Assembly (NCBI GenBank): GCA_003559985.1
Contig: PWJP01000150.1
Coordinates: 1-31,169 of the forward strand
DNA from: Saprospirales bacterium
Lineage (GTDB): Bacteria; Bacteroidota; Bacteroidia; Chitinophagales; Saprospiraceae
Direction of reading: 5' to 3'
Length of the DNA stretch: 31,169 bases
Below the pieces are notes generated by a model. The model was given only the letters and a program-made list of their open reading frames with translations, was not told where the DNA came from and made no database searches. Below, piece by piece: positions 1 to 7,661 of this stretch. The translations under genes were made by a program, and so were the position numbers. The stretch's first letter is position 1. Each line of letters opens with the position of its first letter.

Positions 1-2
1 GG

Positions 3-794
3 TTTTTCCAGTGTGGAGTGGCCGAGGCCAATATGATGGGAACGGCAGCAGGACTGGCCACCGGAGGCTTTATTCCCTACACGGGTACCTTTGCTAATTT
101 CAGCACAGGGAGGGTTTACGATCAGATCAGGCAATCCATTGCATACTCCCACAAAAACGTAAAGATTTGCGCATCGCATGCAGGAATTACTCTTGGAGAG
201 GATGGCGCGACCCATCAAATCCTCGAGGATATGGGTATGATGAAAATGCTGCCGGGAATGGCTGTGGTAAATCCCTGCGACTACAACCAAACCAAAGCTG
301 CAACCATCGCTATTGCAGAACACGACGGCCCTGTTTACCTGAGGTTTGGAAGACCCGGCTGGCCAATTTTTATGCCCGAGGATACTCCTTTCGAACTGGG
401 TAAGGGTATTTTGCTATCTGAGGGTAGCGATGTAACTCTGATTGCAACCGGTCATATGGTTTGGGAATCAGTTAAAGCTGCCAAAGAATTAGAGAGCGCC
501 GGGATTTCCTGTGAATTGATTAATATCCACACCATCAAACCTCTGGATGAGCAAATCATTTTGGATAGTGCCTCAAAAACTGGTAAGATTGTTACCGCTG
601 AAGAGCATCAGATCAATGGTGGTCTTGGAGAGTCAGTTGCCGGATTATGCGCCAGAAAAATGCCGGTTCCAATGGAAATGGTGGCCGTGAATGACCGTTT
701 TGGTGAAAGTGGAAAACCACCCGAACTCCTGAAGAAGTACGGACTGGACAGCAGCAATGTAATCGAAGCTGTAAAGGCTGTGATTGAGCGATAA
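3..794 (+). CDS. Transketolase C-terminal subunit, 5' end cut by window edge
   Basis: The reading frame is open from position 3, the first complete codon, so the true start lies outside the window; a GTG at 18 is internal. About 263 residues are visible, against roughly 315 expected for the separate C-terminal half of a split transketolase. The visible start, GVAEANMMGTAAGLA, matches the pyrimidine-binding domain, with the Glu that contacts the aminopyrimidine ring of thiamine diphosphate. GPVYLRFGRPGWP and the C-terminal domain with TAEEHQINGGLGE follow. Transketolases move two-carbon units between sugar phosphates in the non-oxidative pentose phosphate pathway. In many Bacteroidota the enzyme is encoded as two adjacent genes, and the N-terminal half is expected just upstream. 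The main alternative is another transketolase-like enzyme such as DXS; the lack of a fused N-terminal half cannot be checked here. Confidence 0.88.
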   Translation, partial: FFQCGVAEANMMGTAAGLATGGFIPYTGTFANFSTGRVYDQIRQSIAYSHKNVKICASHAGITLGEDGATHQILEDMGMMKMLPGMAVVNPCDYNQTKAATIAIAEHDGPVYLRFGRPGWPIFMPEDTPFELGKGILLSEGSDVTLIATGHMVWESVKAAKELESAGISCELINIHTIKPLDEQIILDSASKTGKIVTAEEHQINGGLGESVAGLCARKMPVPMEMVAVNDRFGESGKPPELLKKYGLDSSNVIEAVKAVIER

Positions 795-811
795 ACCCGT
801 GCTAAAGTTTT

Positions 812-840
812 GCGACATAAAGCCAGTTGAGAACTGTCGC
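812..840. promoter_or_regulatory. Inverted repeat overlapping the -33 element, possible operator
   Basis: GCGACA at 812-817 is repeated inverted as TGTCGC at 835-840. Inside it lies a second dyad, CAGTT-gag-AACTG (824-836), which covers the TTG taken as the -33 element (827-829). An operator for sulfur-amino-acid control of the downstream gene is possible. No regulator is identified. The structure could instead be a weak hairpin at the end of the transketolase transcript, although no T-tract follows. Confidence 0.35.
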
Positions 841-852
841 CTATTAAGTTTG
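827..852 (+). promoter_or_regulatory. Bacteroidota-type promoter of the cystathionine gamma-synthase/lyase gene
   Basis: TTG at 827-829, then 15 nt, then TAAGTTTG at 845-852, an exact match to the Bacteroidota -7 consensus TAnnTTTG. Transcription would start near 859, leaving a leader of about 40 nt before the ATG at 899. This also argues against the upstream in-frame TTG at 860 as the start codon. Confidence 0.5.
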
Positions 853-898
853 TAACAAATTGCGCTATGCGCTGTTGGAAGTAAAAATTCGTTATTTT

Positions 899-2044
899 AT
901 GAAGTTTGAAACAAAAGTAATTCACGCAGGGGTTGAACCCGATCCGTTGACAGGAGCCGTAATGACCCCCATATACCAGACATCTACCTACAAACAGGAT
1001 TCACCCGGTGTCCACAAAGGGTATGAATATGCCAGAACCCAAAATCCTACCAGGGAAGCTCTCGAGAAGAATCTCGCAGCTTTGGAAAAGGGATATGGGG
1101 CAGTTTCCTTTTCCAGCGGTTTGGCTGCAATGGATGCCATCCTGAAGACGCTAGAATCGGGAGATGAAATTATCTCCACCAACGACCTCTATGGAGGGAG
1201 TTACCGCCAAATAAAGGCCATCTTTGAAAAGCTGGGCATCAAGTCTAAGTTTATCGATATGACGGATCCCGAAAATCTTCGGCATGCCATCAGTGACAGC
1301 ACCAAATTGATTTGGGTGGAAACGCCAACCAACCCCATGCTTCAAATTGTCGATATAGAAGCAATTTGTAAGATTGCTGCTGAAAAGGGCATCAAAGTTT
1401 GTGTGGACAACACCTTTGCCTCTCCCTATCTGCAAACACCTATCGATCTTGGAGCAGATATGATTTTGCACTCTGCTACCAAGTACCTGGGAGGTCATTC
1501 TGATGTGGTACACGGTGCCGTTATCTGCAAGAGTGAAAGTGATTACGAAAAGATCAAGTTCGTTCAAAATGCCTCAGGAGCCGTGCCCGGACCAATGGAC
1601 TGTTTTCTTATATTGAGAGGAATAAAAACCCTGCACCTACGCGTGGAAAGAGCTTGTCAGAATGCTGAAAAGATCGCAAAGTATCTGCGTGATCACCCCA
1701 AAGTTGAAAAAGTTTATTATCCAGGCTTTGAGTCGCATCCAGGACATGAAATTGCCAAAAAGCAAATGAAGAAATTCGGTGGAATGATTTCTTTCGATTT
1801 GGGGAACAACAATGAGGAGGCTGCTATGAAAGTCCTCGCAGCAACCCGCTATTTTCTTCTCGCTGAATCACTGGGAGGAGTGGAGAGCTTGATTGGTCAC
1901 CCTGCTTCGATGACTCACGGATCAATTCCGCCTGAGGAAAGAGCTAAAATCGGACTTACCGACTCACTGATCCGAGTTAGTGTAGGAATCGAGAACGGCG
2001 ATGATTTAATCGCTGACCTGGATAGTTCGCTGAAGAATATTTAA
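899..2044 (+). CDS. Cystathionine gamma-synthase / gamma-lyase family PLP enzyme
   Basis: This 381-residue protein is full length for the Cys/Met-metabolism PLP enzymes. The ATG at 899 is preferred over an in-frame TTG at 860, because it gives the family's usual N-terminus (MKFETKVIHAG) and fits the promoter at 827-852. Visible family features are YEYARTQNPTR near residues 43-52, the cofactor-binding SSGLAAMDA, DNTFASPYLQ at about 170-179, and SATKYLGGHSD with the Schiff-base Lys at about 195. The C-terminal SLIGHPASMTH and LIRVSVGIE motifs are also typical. The reaction is either formation of cystathionine from an activated homoserine and cysteine (methionine synthesis) or its cleavage to cysteine. 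These activities, and O-acetylhomoserine sulfhydrylase, cannot be told apart by motif alone, so no symbol is given. It has its own promoter and is probably monocistronic. Confidence 0.92.
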   Translation: MKFETKVIHAGVEPDPLTGAVMTPIYQTSTYKQDSPGVHKGYEYARTQNPTREALEKNLAALEKGYGAVSFSSGLAAMDAILKTLESGDEIISTNDLYGGSYRQIKAIFEKLGIKSKFIDMTDPENLRHAISDSTKLIWVETPTNPMLQIVDIEAICKIAAEKGIKVCVDNTFASPYLQTPIDLGADMILHSATKYLGGHSDVVHGAVICKSESDYEKIKFVQNASGAVPGPMDCFLILRGIKTLHLRVERACQNAEKIAKYLRDHPKVEKVYYPGFESHPGHEIAKKQMKKFGGMISFDLGNNNEEAAMKVLAATRYFLLAESLGGVESLIGHPASMTHGSIPPEERAKIGLTDSLIRVSVGIENGDDLIADLDSSLKNI

Positions 2045-2056
2045 AGGTGGGTCGAT

Positions 2057-2371
2057 TTAATTGTGGTGATCCATTTTCAATAGCTGAATGAGTTTGTCAT
2101 CCAGGGGTTCAGAGTAAACTCCGTAGGCTGTTACCAGCGTGCCTTTGTGCTTGCCGTCTTTGGACTCTATGGCATACACGATTGACATGTCGGAGGGGTT
2201 GGTGTCTCCCTCAAATCTGTAGGCTTTTACCACCTTGCAATCTTCAGGTGCCAGTTGTAAGTCTTTATCATTGCTTTTCAAAACCCCTTTATCTATTTCC
2301 CAGTCGATTTTGTAACCTTTTTTCTTGAAGCCTTGTAGAGCCTCCACCATAGTTGAATAGTCCTCTTTCAT
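2057..2371 (-). CDS. Small conserved Bacteroidota protein, often labelled 'phosphoribosylpyrophosphate synthetase'
   Basis: This 104-residue soluble protein has no signal peptide or membrane segment. It resembles a short family common in Bacteroidota, recognised here by YSTMVEALQGFKKKGY at the N-terminus, the central LAPEDCKVVKAYRFEGDTNP, and a terminal TLVTAYGVYSEPL. Database entries often carry the name phosphoribosylpyrophosphate synthetase, but the protein is far too short and lacks the PRPP-binding loop, so that name should not be trusted. Its function is unknown. It faces the preceding gene tail to tail with only 12 nt between stop codons. Upstream on its own strand, TACTTTG (2412-2418) resembles a -7 element with one spacer base missing. 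Confidence 0.75.
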   Translation of the reverse strand: MKEDYSTMVEALQGFKKKGYKIDWEIDKGVLKSNDKDLQLAPEDCKVVKAYRFEGDTNPSDMSIVYAIESKDGKHKGTLVTAYGVYSEPLDDKLIQLLKMDHHN

Positions 2372-2660
2372 CGGATTGAAGTTTTACTCTTTTCTTTAAA
2401 AATATTTTTTCCAAAGTAGCACAAATGACTGCTGCAATTCTTATTCTAAGTATCTGGTAAACAGCGAAATGGTGGAATTGTTGTAGTTTGTCGGTTGGAT
2501 ATTGAAAGCTTTGAGAGCTTAATTTACTCGATGTCAAATTCTTGCAATCCCAACTTTTTTTTAGAACTTCATCAATAAAAACAGGGGCTTTTGTCGAAAA
2601 ATGTACTTCCGAAGCGATAAAATTTCCTATCTTGTCCGCGAATCCAAAAAAAGATAAACT

Positions 2661-3020
2661 ATGGAAGAGAATAAACCAGACAAACAGAAGGTGGATATGT
2701 TTCTCATGACGAATGGGAAATATTTTGAATCCTATCGATTAAACCATATTCGAAGTAGGCTCAAAGAGATGGACGATGATCAGTTTTTTCGCGTGCAGAC
2801 TCAATCTTATAAGGATCCCATGATGATTCTGGTTGTTTCCCTACTTGTGGGCACCCTGGGTGTAGATCGATTTCTAATTGGAGAAGTGGGGCTGGGTATT
2901 GCCAAACTTTTGACTTGCGGAGGATTGGGGATTTGGGCTATCGTAGATTGGTTTCTGATCATGGGAGCCACAAGGGATAAGAACTTAGAGCGTTTTGAAA
3001 TTGCCTCAGCGGGATATTGA
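2661..3020 (+). CDS. TM2 domain-containing membrane protein
   Basis: This 119-residue protein has a charged cytoplasmic N-terminal stretch of about 50 residues followed by a TM2 domain. The domain has two hydrophobic helices at about 52-68 and 77-101. Between and around them sits the characteristic pattern GTLGVDRFLIGEVGLGIAKL, then GGLGIWAIVDWFLI. The DRF motif in the loop between the helices is the family signature. TM2 proteins are small inner-membrane proteins whose molecular role in bacteria is not established. It opens a run of four membrane-associated genes on the plus strand, with 77 nt before the next one. The ATG at 2661 follows an A-rich stretch rather than a Shine-Dalgarno site, as is usual in this phylum. 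Confidence 0.85.
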   Translation: MEENKPDKQKVDMFLMTNGKYFESYRLNHIRSRLKEMDDDQFFRVQTQSYKDPMMILVVSLLVGTLGVDRFLIGEVGLGIAKLLTCGGLGIWAIVDWFLIMGATRDKNLERFEIASAGY

Positions 3021-3097
3021 TTTGTATTGTGCAGGTTGTTCCTGACGTTAGCAATGACGCACCTTTTCAAAACAGATAAGCGTGTAATTAGTGGTTT

Positions 3098-3523
3098 ATG
3101 AGTAAGCCCGACAGAAAATTTTACCTGTTGATTTTGACAGCCATTGCTGCAGGATATCTCTGGCTGGGACTTACCTGGTATGCAGATAGCCGGGCTGAAT
3201 TAAAGGGTACTGAATATACGGTTTGTGTGGTCAAAAATGTGTCTTCTCTTCCATGCCCCTCTTGCGGGTCAACACGCACGGTCAAGAACCTTTTTCTGGG
3301 GAATATAAGTGATGCACTCCGAATTAATCCGCTGGGAATTTTCCTGGCTCTTGGTCTTTTAATTGTACCCGTGGTATTCATTTGGGACATAATTTCCGGT
3401 ACGCGGCACTTGAGACATGCATGGGATTGGTTTCAAATTGTTTTTAGCCAAAAGTGGGTGTTGATCTTATTTTTTGTGCTGATCACGGCCAATTGGATAT
3501 GGAATATAAATAAGGGAATATGA
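3098..3523 (+). CDS. DUF2752 family membrane protein
   Basis: This 141-residue protein has three predicted membrane helices at about 8-28, 80-98 and 118-137. Between the first two lies the DUF2752 hallmark: CPSCGSTR (Cys at about 53 and 56) followed by the LFLGNISDALRINPLG stretch. The paired cysteines suggest metal binding or a disulfide, but no activity is known for the family. The stop codon overlaps the start of the next gene (ATGA at 3520-3523), so the two are almost certainly translationally coupled. Confidence 0.82.
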   Translation: MSKPDRKFYLLILTAIAAGYLWLGLTWYADSRAELKGTEYTVCVVKNVSSLPCPSCGSTRTVKNLFLGNISDALRINPLGIFLALGLLIVPVVFIWDIISGTRHLRHAWDWFQIVFSQKWVLILFFVLITANWIWNINKGI

Positions 3524-3963
3524 TAGCGATCAAAGAGTTTTACTACAAACCGAATCTGGATGAAAGGGAGCGCGCTTCCAATAGTTACCTGATGTCTCTG
3601 GTGGTAATTATTGTCGGAATGCCTCTGCCCATCGTCAATCTGATAGCTTCGGGAATTTATTACCTCGGAAATACCAAATCCACCACTTTTATTCGCTGGC
3701 ATTGTATTCAGGTTATGTTCACTCAATTATTCCTGTTTCTCATCAATGCGATTGGGGTCACCTGGCTGCTGTTGATTTTGTTTGGGGATTGGGAGGCGAG
3801 CAATTACTTTTTCGCCTACCTGGCGGTTTTGTTCGGCTTTAATCTTTCAGAATTGATCGGTACTATTGTCTCAGCTATTCAGATCCAAAAAGGATTGCAC
3901 CCGAAATGGTGGTTGTTCGGTGATTTAACAGATGCAGTAATGAGTGAAATGGACTATGAGTAA
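3520..3963 (+). CDS. DUF4870/Tic20-like small membrane protein
   Basis: This 147-residue protein has about three or four hydrophobic segments (about 26-48, 61-88 and 98-122). The central FIRWHCIQVMFTQLFLFLIN resembles the conserved 'RxHxxQ' helix of the DUF4870/Tic20-like family; the assignment rests on that motif and the overall helix pattern, so it is moderate. The N-terminus (NLDERERASNSYLMSL) also looks family-like. The function is unknown. It overlaps the preceding gene by 4 nt and the following one by 8 nt (ATGAGTAA at 3956-3963), which points to one polycistronic message ending in the M48 protease. Confidence 0.65.
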   Translation: MIAIKEFYYKPNLDERERASNSYLMSLVVIIVGMPLPIVNLIASGIYYLGNTKSTTFIRWHCIQVMFTQLFLFLINAIGVTWLLLILFGDWEASNYFFAYLAVLFGFNLSELIGTIVSAIQIQKGLHPKWWLFGDLTDAVMSEMDYE

Positions 3964-4753
3964 AATATTGCTAAAAATCCTGTTGTTGATTGGCGGAATG
4001 GTTGCAGCGGTGTTGATTATTGGCCAGATCAATTTTCAAAGTGCCACCGATGGAGCAGATGAATTGATTGATCTACAGGAGGAGAAGCTGGGCGAGGCTC
4101 TACTCAAAGTATTTAATGCAGAACACAGGACAGTGAAGGATTCTGGCAAATTAGAGCCCGTTCTCAGAATCACAGAGAAAATATGCGAGGGAAATGAAAT
4201 GGACTGCGATGAGCTCAAGGTACACCTTCTAAATAGAGGGATGGTGAATGCTTTTGCACTGCCCGGTGGGAATGTGGTATTGTTTACCGAGCTTGTTGCG
4301 GTTTGTGAAAATGCTGAGGAGCTGGCCGGGGTTATTGCTCATGAAATAGCACATGTCAAATTGGACCATATCCGGAGGAAGTTGATGAGAGAAGTCGGCA
4401 TTTCGATAGCGGTTGGTATTGCGGGTGGTTCTGCAGGAGGAGAAGCCGCTCGCCAGGTAGCAAGTATTCTCGCAAGCTCATCCTATGGAAGGCAATTGGA
4501 GAACGAAGCGGACGAGCAGGCAGTTATCTATCTCTCCAATGCCGGGATTGATCCCAACGGCCTCGCGGAGCTTTTAAACCGGATGGCCGGCCATGATGAA
4601 GAACTGCCCGCAGGTGCTTATTGGTTTTCAACCCACCCCAACCCCAATGAAAGGGTGCGCGCTATCAGAGAAAAAGCCTGGTCCCTTGAGGAGACAGAAT
4701 TCGAGCCTCTTTACTCCAAAGAGGAATGGGGACAGTACCTTGAAAAATTGTGA
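3956..4753 (+). CDS. M48 family zinc metalloprotease, membrane-anchored
   Basis: Starting at the ATG at 3956 gives 265 residues; an in-frame GTG at 3944 would add four residues and a longer overlap, so it is less likely. Residues 5-24 form a single N-terminal membrane anchor or signal segment. The catalytic motif HEIAH (His129, Glu130, His133) is followed by ENEAD at 182-186, which supplies the third zinc ligand, and by STHPNPNERV at 226-235. These are all typical of Oma1/YcaL/BepA-like M48 proteases. The protein lacks the TPR repeats found in BepA. It probably acts in the periplasm on envelope proteins, and sits last in the overlapping membrane-gene run. Confidence 0.9.
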   Translation: MSKILLKILLLIGGMVAAVLIIGQINFQSATDGADELIDLQEEKLGEALLKVFNAEHRTVKDSGKLEPVLRITEKICEGNEMDCDELKVHLLNRGMVNAFALPGGNVVLFTELVAVCENAEELAGVIAHEIAHVKLDHIRRKLMREVGISIAVGIAGGSAGGEAARQVASILASSSYGRQLENEADEQAVIYLSNAGIDPNGLAELLNRMAGHDEELPAGAYWFSTHPNPNERVRAIREKAWSLEETEFEPLYSKEEWGQYLEKL

Positions 4754-4851
4754 TGATATTACTCCAATTAGCTTGACAGGGAATTAGCGGGGAATTGTTT
4801 GAAAACCCGGTCTGCTCATTTTCATGACGATTAAACCAGTGGTTAACCATT

Positions 4852-4870
4852 ATCAGCAGGAATTGCTGAT
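4852..4870. terminator. Hairpin between convergent genes, possible bidirectional terminator
   Basis: ATCAGCA (4852-4858) and TGCTGAT (4864-4870) form a perfect 7-bp stem around a 5-nt loop, in the 143 nt between the convergent M48 and rhodanese genes. No clear T-tract follows on either strand, so intrinsic termination is uncertain. Confidence 0.3.
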
Positions 4871-4896
4871 TTGTCGCAAGGTATAGTCAGTGCGTA

Positions 4897-5205
4897 TCAG
4901 ACCCCATCGACATCAGTAATCCAGGCCTCCACACCACCCTCCAGATTCAGAACATCCTCAAAACCGTAGTTGAGTAGCAGATTTTGGGCCATTTGGCTGC
5001 GGTTTCCTGATTTGCAATAAATGACAACGGTCTGGTGTCTGTGTTTCTCGAGATCATCCATTTTTCCCATCAATTCACCGAGTGGTATAAGTTCTCCACC
5101 TATATTGAACTCCTCTTTTTCCCAGGGTTCCCTGACGTCGATAAGTACTATTTCTTCACCATCCTTTAACCGCTTGTGTAGTTCTTTTGCGCTGATTATA
5201 TCCAT
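4897..5205 (-). CDS. Single-domain rhodanese-like protein
   Basis: This 102-residue cytoplasmic protein is one complete rhodanese domain. LIDVREPWE at about 21-29 is the conserved DVRE motif, and CKSGNRS at 64-70 is the six-residue active-site loop, with Cys64 as the expected persulfide carrier. LEGGVEAW near residues 88-95 is the usual C-terminal motif. Such proteins transfer sulfane sulfur, but the acceptor cannot be inferred here. It lies 45 nt downstream of the T9SS protein on the same strand and may be read from the same transcript, although no functional link is apparent. Confidence 0.9.
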   Translation of the reverse strand: MDIISAKELHKRLKDGEEIVLIDVREPWEKEEFNIGGELIPLGELMGKMDDLEKHRHQTVVIYCKSGNRSQMAQNLLLNYGFEDVLNLEGGVEAWITDVDGV

Positions 5206-5250
5206 GAGAAGTTGGTATGTTTTTACTGTGGAAATTTCTGGAATAACATC

Positions 5251-7533
5251 CTACCGGATATCTTGTTTGATAAATTGTCCGTAGCGCAACTCATTGGAGT
5301 TTTTGTAACGTATGGCCAATATGTACGATCCCTGTGGCAGATGCGAAATATCCACCCTGTTGTTGTGAAAGGAGACCGGATACATTTTTCCATCCATTGA
5401 ATAAACCACCAGTTCATCTATTCCACCCAATACTTCTGAATCGCCAAAATAGATTTTGTCATCAGCCGGATTGGGGTAGAGTCGCAGGGTTTCGGGACCT
5501 TTGTCCGGCTCGAATACATTGGTCTGGACCACCGGTTCATCGGAGAAAATGGGTCTTATCATTACTGCCCCTCTCAATCCGGGAGCAGCTTCATCTAAGG
5601 TCTCCCAGATGGCACCGTCGTTAAAGAAAACGTGGTCAGCTTTGTTGGGATTATTGCCATCCAAACCCACGTAAACCCCTGAAGCTCCTCTGGAAATCTG
5701 CTTCCAACCCACGTAGAAATCACCCGCCGGGATGTAAATAGCTGTATCCTGGCCTGTTTCCGGAGAGCGCAGTGCATAGGTAGAAAAACCCTGGATGCTG
5801 TCGTGAAAGACATCTACAAAACGCGGCCCCAGATTTTCAGACTCAAAAAGTGGGCCGTCATCCAGAGAGGCACCCCACACCATAAGTCTGAATCTCTTGT
5901 TTCTGTCGCCGGGAGAAATCCGTGGAAGGTTGATGGCAATTCCCCTGAGTGTATCTCCGGTATTGTTGTGATATTGAACACCCAGGGATGGGGCACTGGA
6001 GCCAGTACCAAAATACACATTTAAAGCTGTTTCTGCTGATCCGTCGTCGTATGCAAAGTAGTCGGAAATGACTGTTTTACCTGACACCTCGTTATTTCGC
6101 ATCAATTCGGGTATCTGCTCTTCATTTTGCTGAAAGGAATATTCCGTGCGGAGTATCATTTTGTCCGAGAGCGATCCGGCCATGGCCTCGACATTGTTTT
6201 TGTAGGGCTCTTCATTTTGGATATTGTTGGTGAAAAAGTGGAAGCCGGGGTCGAGGTCTCGCTGGTTTTCCTCCACCACCGGAGGAACCTCGAGAAGGGT
6301 TTCAGACAGCAATTGTTGACCTGTGGTAGCTTCTACTACTCTTAAATTGCTCGGGTCAGCCTGTCGTGTTCCGTTGAAGTGATTGTGGAGGCCAATCTCT
6401 ATTTCGGTAGCCAGTTCTTCGCGTTCATGTCCCATAAATTGGCGGAAGGGCATGGCCGTGTATCTATCCAGGGCGGAACTGGGTGGCCTTGTGAATGCAA
6501 TGTCATTCTCAAATATAAGGTCTGCCTGAAATTCGTTGGCCAACTTTACATAGTTGAGATGCCAGTTAGAGTTCATACCGGTTCCATCGGCAAGATTCAA
6601 AAACCTAAATTGAAAGTCTCCATAGAAGAATCGCTCCTCCACTTCTATGCTCTTGAAGTAAAAGCGCTCTATATCCGGGTGGTCGGCTGAACTGTAGCTG
6701 GTGATTTCCTCCCATTCACCGTCTTCATTTTTGAATTCCAGAATTAATAATTCGGCATTATCCGGTACGTAAGAGTAGCCACCGGCTTGTATATAAAAGG
6801 TGAGATAACACTGGCCGGTATTGGCAGTGGTCATATCAATAAATGCAGAGGTGAGATGATCGGCCGGGCCAAAAACCCCGCCATAAGGTGTGCCCGTGTC
6901 ATCCACCCCATCGAAGGTCGCCATTCCCACCGATACAGGATTCATGCCCAGTGTATTGTTGATAAATACAAAGCGGTCAGTCCAATAGTCCGGGTGTGGA
7001 AAGGGACCGGGGTAGCTAAAGTCATCCACGAAGGGAAGTGATCTTATTGGGCGGACATCGACCAAAACTATCAACTCAACTTCTGACCCCTCTGATCCAG
7101 TAAGCAATATACAAAATGTATCTGTTTCGATAGTAGCACCCGAAGGTCCCGCCTCAAACACCAAACAACCATCTTCAATCTCAATGGTCGTATTTTGAGG
7201 GACACTGCAACTGAGATCCGCAATGCTGTCCAGTAATTCACCTATAAAGGGGTTCTCCGGGCAAAATTCAGCCGTGCCGTTGGAAGAGACATTGATCTGG
7301 ATTATCTCTGGCTCTTCGTCTGACCTGAGATAAGTTGAAAATTGTCCCGATACCGGGGCCAATTTACTAGCTTTTTTCTGAAGAACTTCGTTGTAGGTAA
7401 GAGGTGCAAGTTCAATTCCGGATTGAGCTTGAAGGCCGTTAGCAAAAAAGCCTGTTAGTGCTAATAATGCGGCAGTTAGGAACAGGTAGTTAATCCCTGA
7501 CCATTTAAATTTGTATCGATGGATTTTCACCAT
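5251..7533 (-). CDS. Secreted T9SS type A sorting-domain protein, beta-sandwich type
   Basis: This 760-residue protein has a signal peptide of about 36 residues (positively charged start, hydrophobic core, end near GLQAQ). A region around 165-345, beginning LPFVDDFSYPGP, contains DYWTDRFVFINN, VGMATFDGVDDTG and NWHLNYVKLAN. This resembles a jelly-roll/MAM-like module common in large Bacteroidota secreted proteins. A second region (about 480-665) contains ISDYFAYDDGSAE and DFYVGWKQ. Residues 683-760 are a T9SS type A sorting domain, starting LRLYPNPADDKIYF and ending with a basic tail. No catalytic motif is visible, so an adhesive or structural role at the surface is an inference. It reads towards the rhodanese gene 45 nt away. 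Confidence 0.83.
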   Translation of the reverse strand: MVKIHRYKFKWSGINYLFLTAALLALTGFFANGLQAQSGIELAPLTYNEVLQKKASKLAPVSGQFSTYLRSDEEPEIIQINVSSNGTAEFCPENPFIGELLDSIADLSCSVPQNTTIEIEDGCLVFEAGPSGATIETDTFCILLTGSEGSEVELIVLVDVRPIRSLPFVDDFSYPGPFPHPDYWTDRFVFINNTLGMNPVSVGMATFDGVDDTGTPYGGVFGPADHLTSAFIDMTTANTGQCYLTFYIQAGGYSYVPDNAELLILEFKNEDGEWEEITSYSSADHPDIERFYFKSIEVEERFFYGDFQFRFLNLADGTGMNSNWHLNYVKLANEFQADLIFENDIAFTRPPSSALDRYTAMPFRQFMGHEREELATEIEIGLHNHFNGTRQADPSNLRVVEATTGQQLLSETLLEVPPVVEENQRDLDPGFHFFTNNIQNEEPYKNNVEAMAGSLSDKMILRTEYSFQQNEEQIPELMRNNEVSGKTVISDYFAYDDGSAETALNVYFGTGSSAPSLGVQYHNNTGDTLRGIAINLPRISPGDRNKRFRLMVWGASLDDGPLFESENLGPRFVDVFHDSIQGFSTYALRSPETGQDTAIYIPAGDFYVGWKQISRGASGVYVGLDGNNPNKADHVFFNDGAIWETLDEAAPGLRGAVMIRPIFSDEPVVQTNVFEPDKGPETLRLYPNPADDKIYFGDSEVLGGIDELVVYSMDGKMYPVSFHNNRVDISHLPQGSYILAIRYKNSNELRYGQFIKQDIR

Positions 7534-7623
7534 TTGAAGTCAATTGATTTTTTGAAAGTATTGATGAGTTCACTTCGGAAACCATTTTCATGCACAAAAT
7601 AGTTTTAAGATTGAACTCAACGA

Positions 7624-7661
7624 TAAAAAAACGGAAACCCATGAGGGCTATTTTATCCGTT
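7624..7661 (-). terminator. Intrinsic terminator of the PASTA gene
   Basis: On the minus strand AACGGA (7661-7656) pairs with TCCGTT (7635-7630), with an inner CCC/GGG pairing around a 4-nt loop. It is followed by an unbroken run of seven T (7631-7625). The upstream arm reuses two bases of the TAA stop codon (7662-7660), so the hairpin begins inside the end of the gene. Confidence 0.72.

Noticed and set aside
860..898. Extended TTG start for the cystathionine gamma-synthase/lyase
   Set aside because: Adds 13 residues not seen in the family and would begin at the predicted transcription start.
2289..2537. Open frame of 82 codons on the minus strand overlapping the small conserved gene
   Set aside because: Overlaps the confident gene at 2057-2371 in another frame and has no protein-like features.
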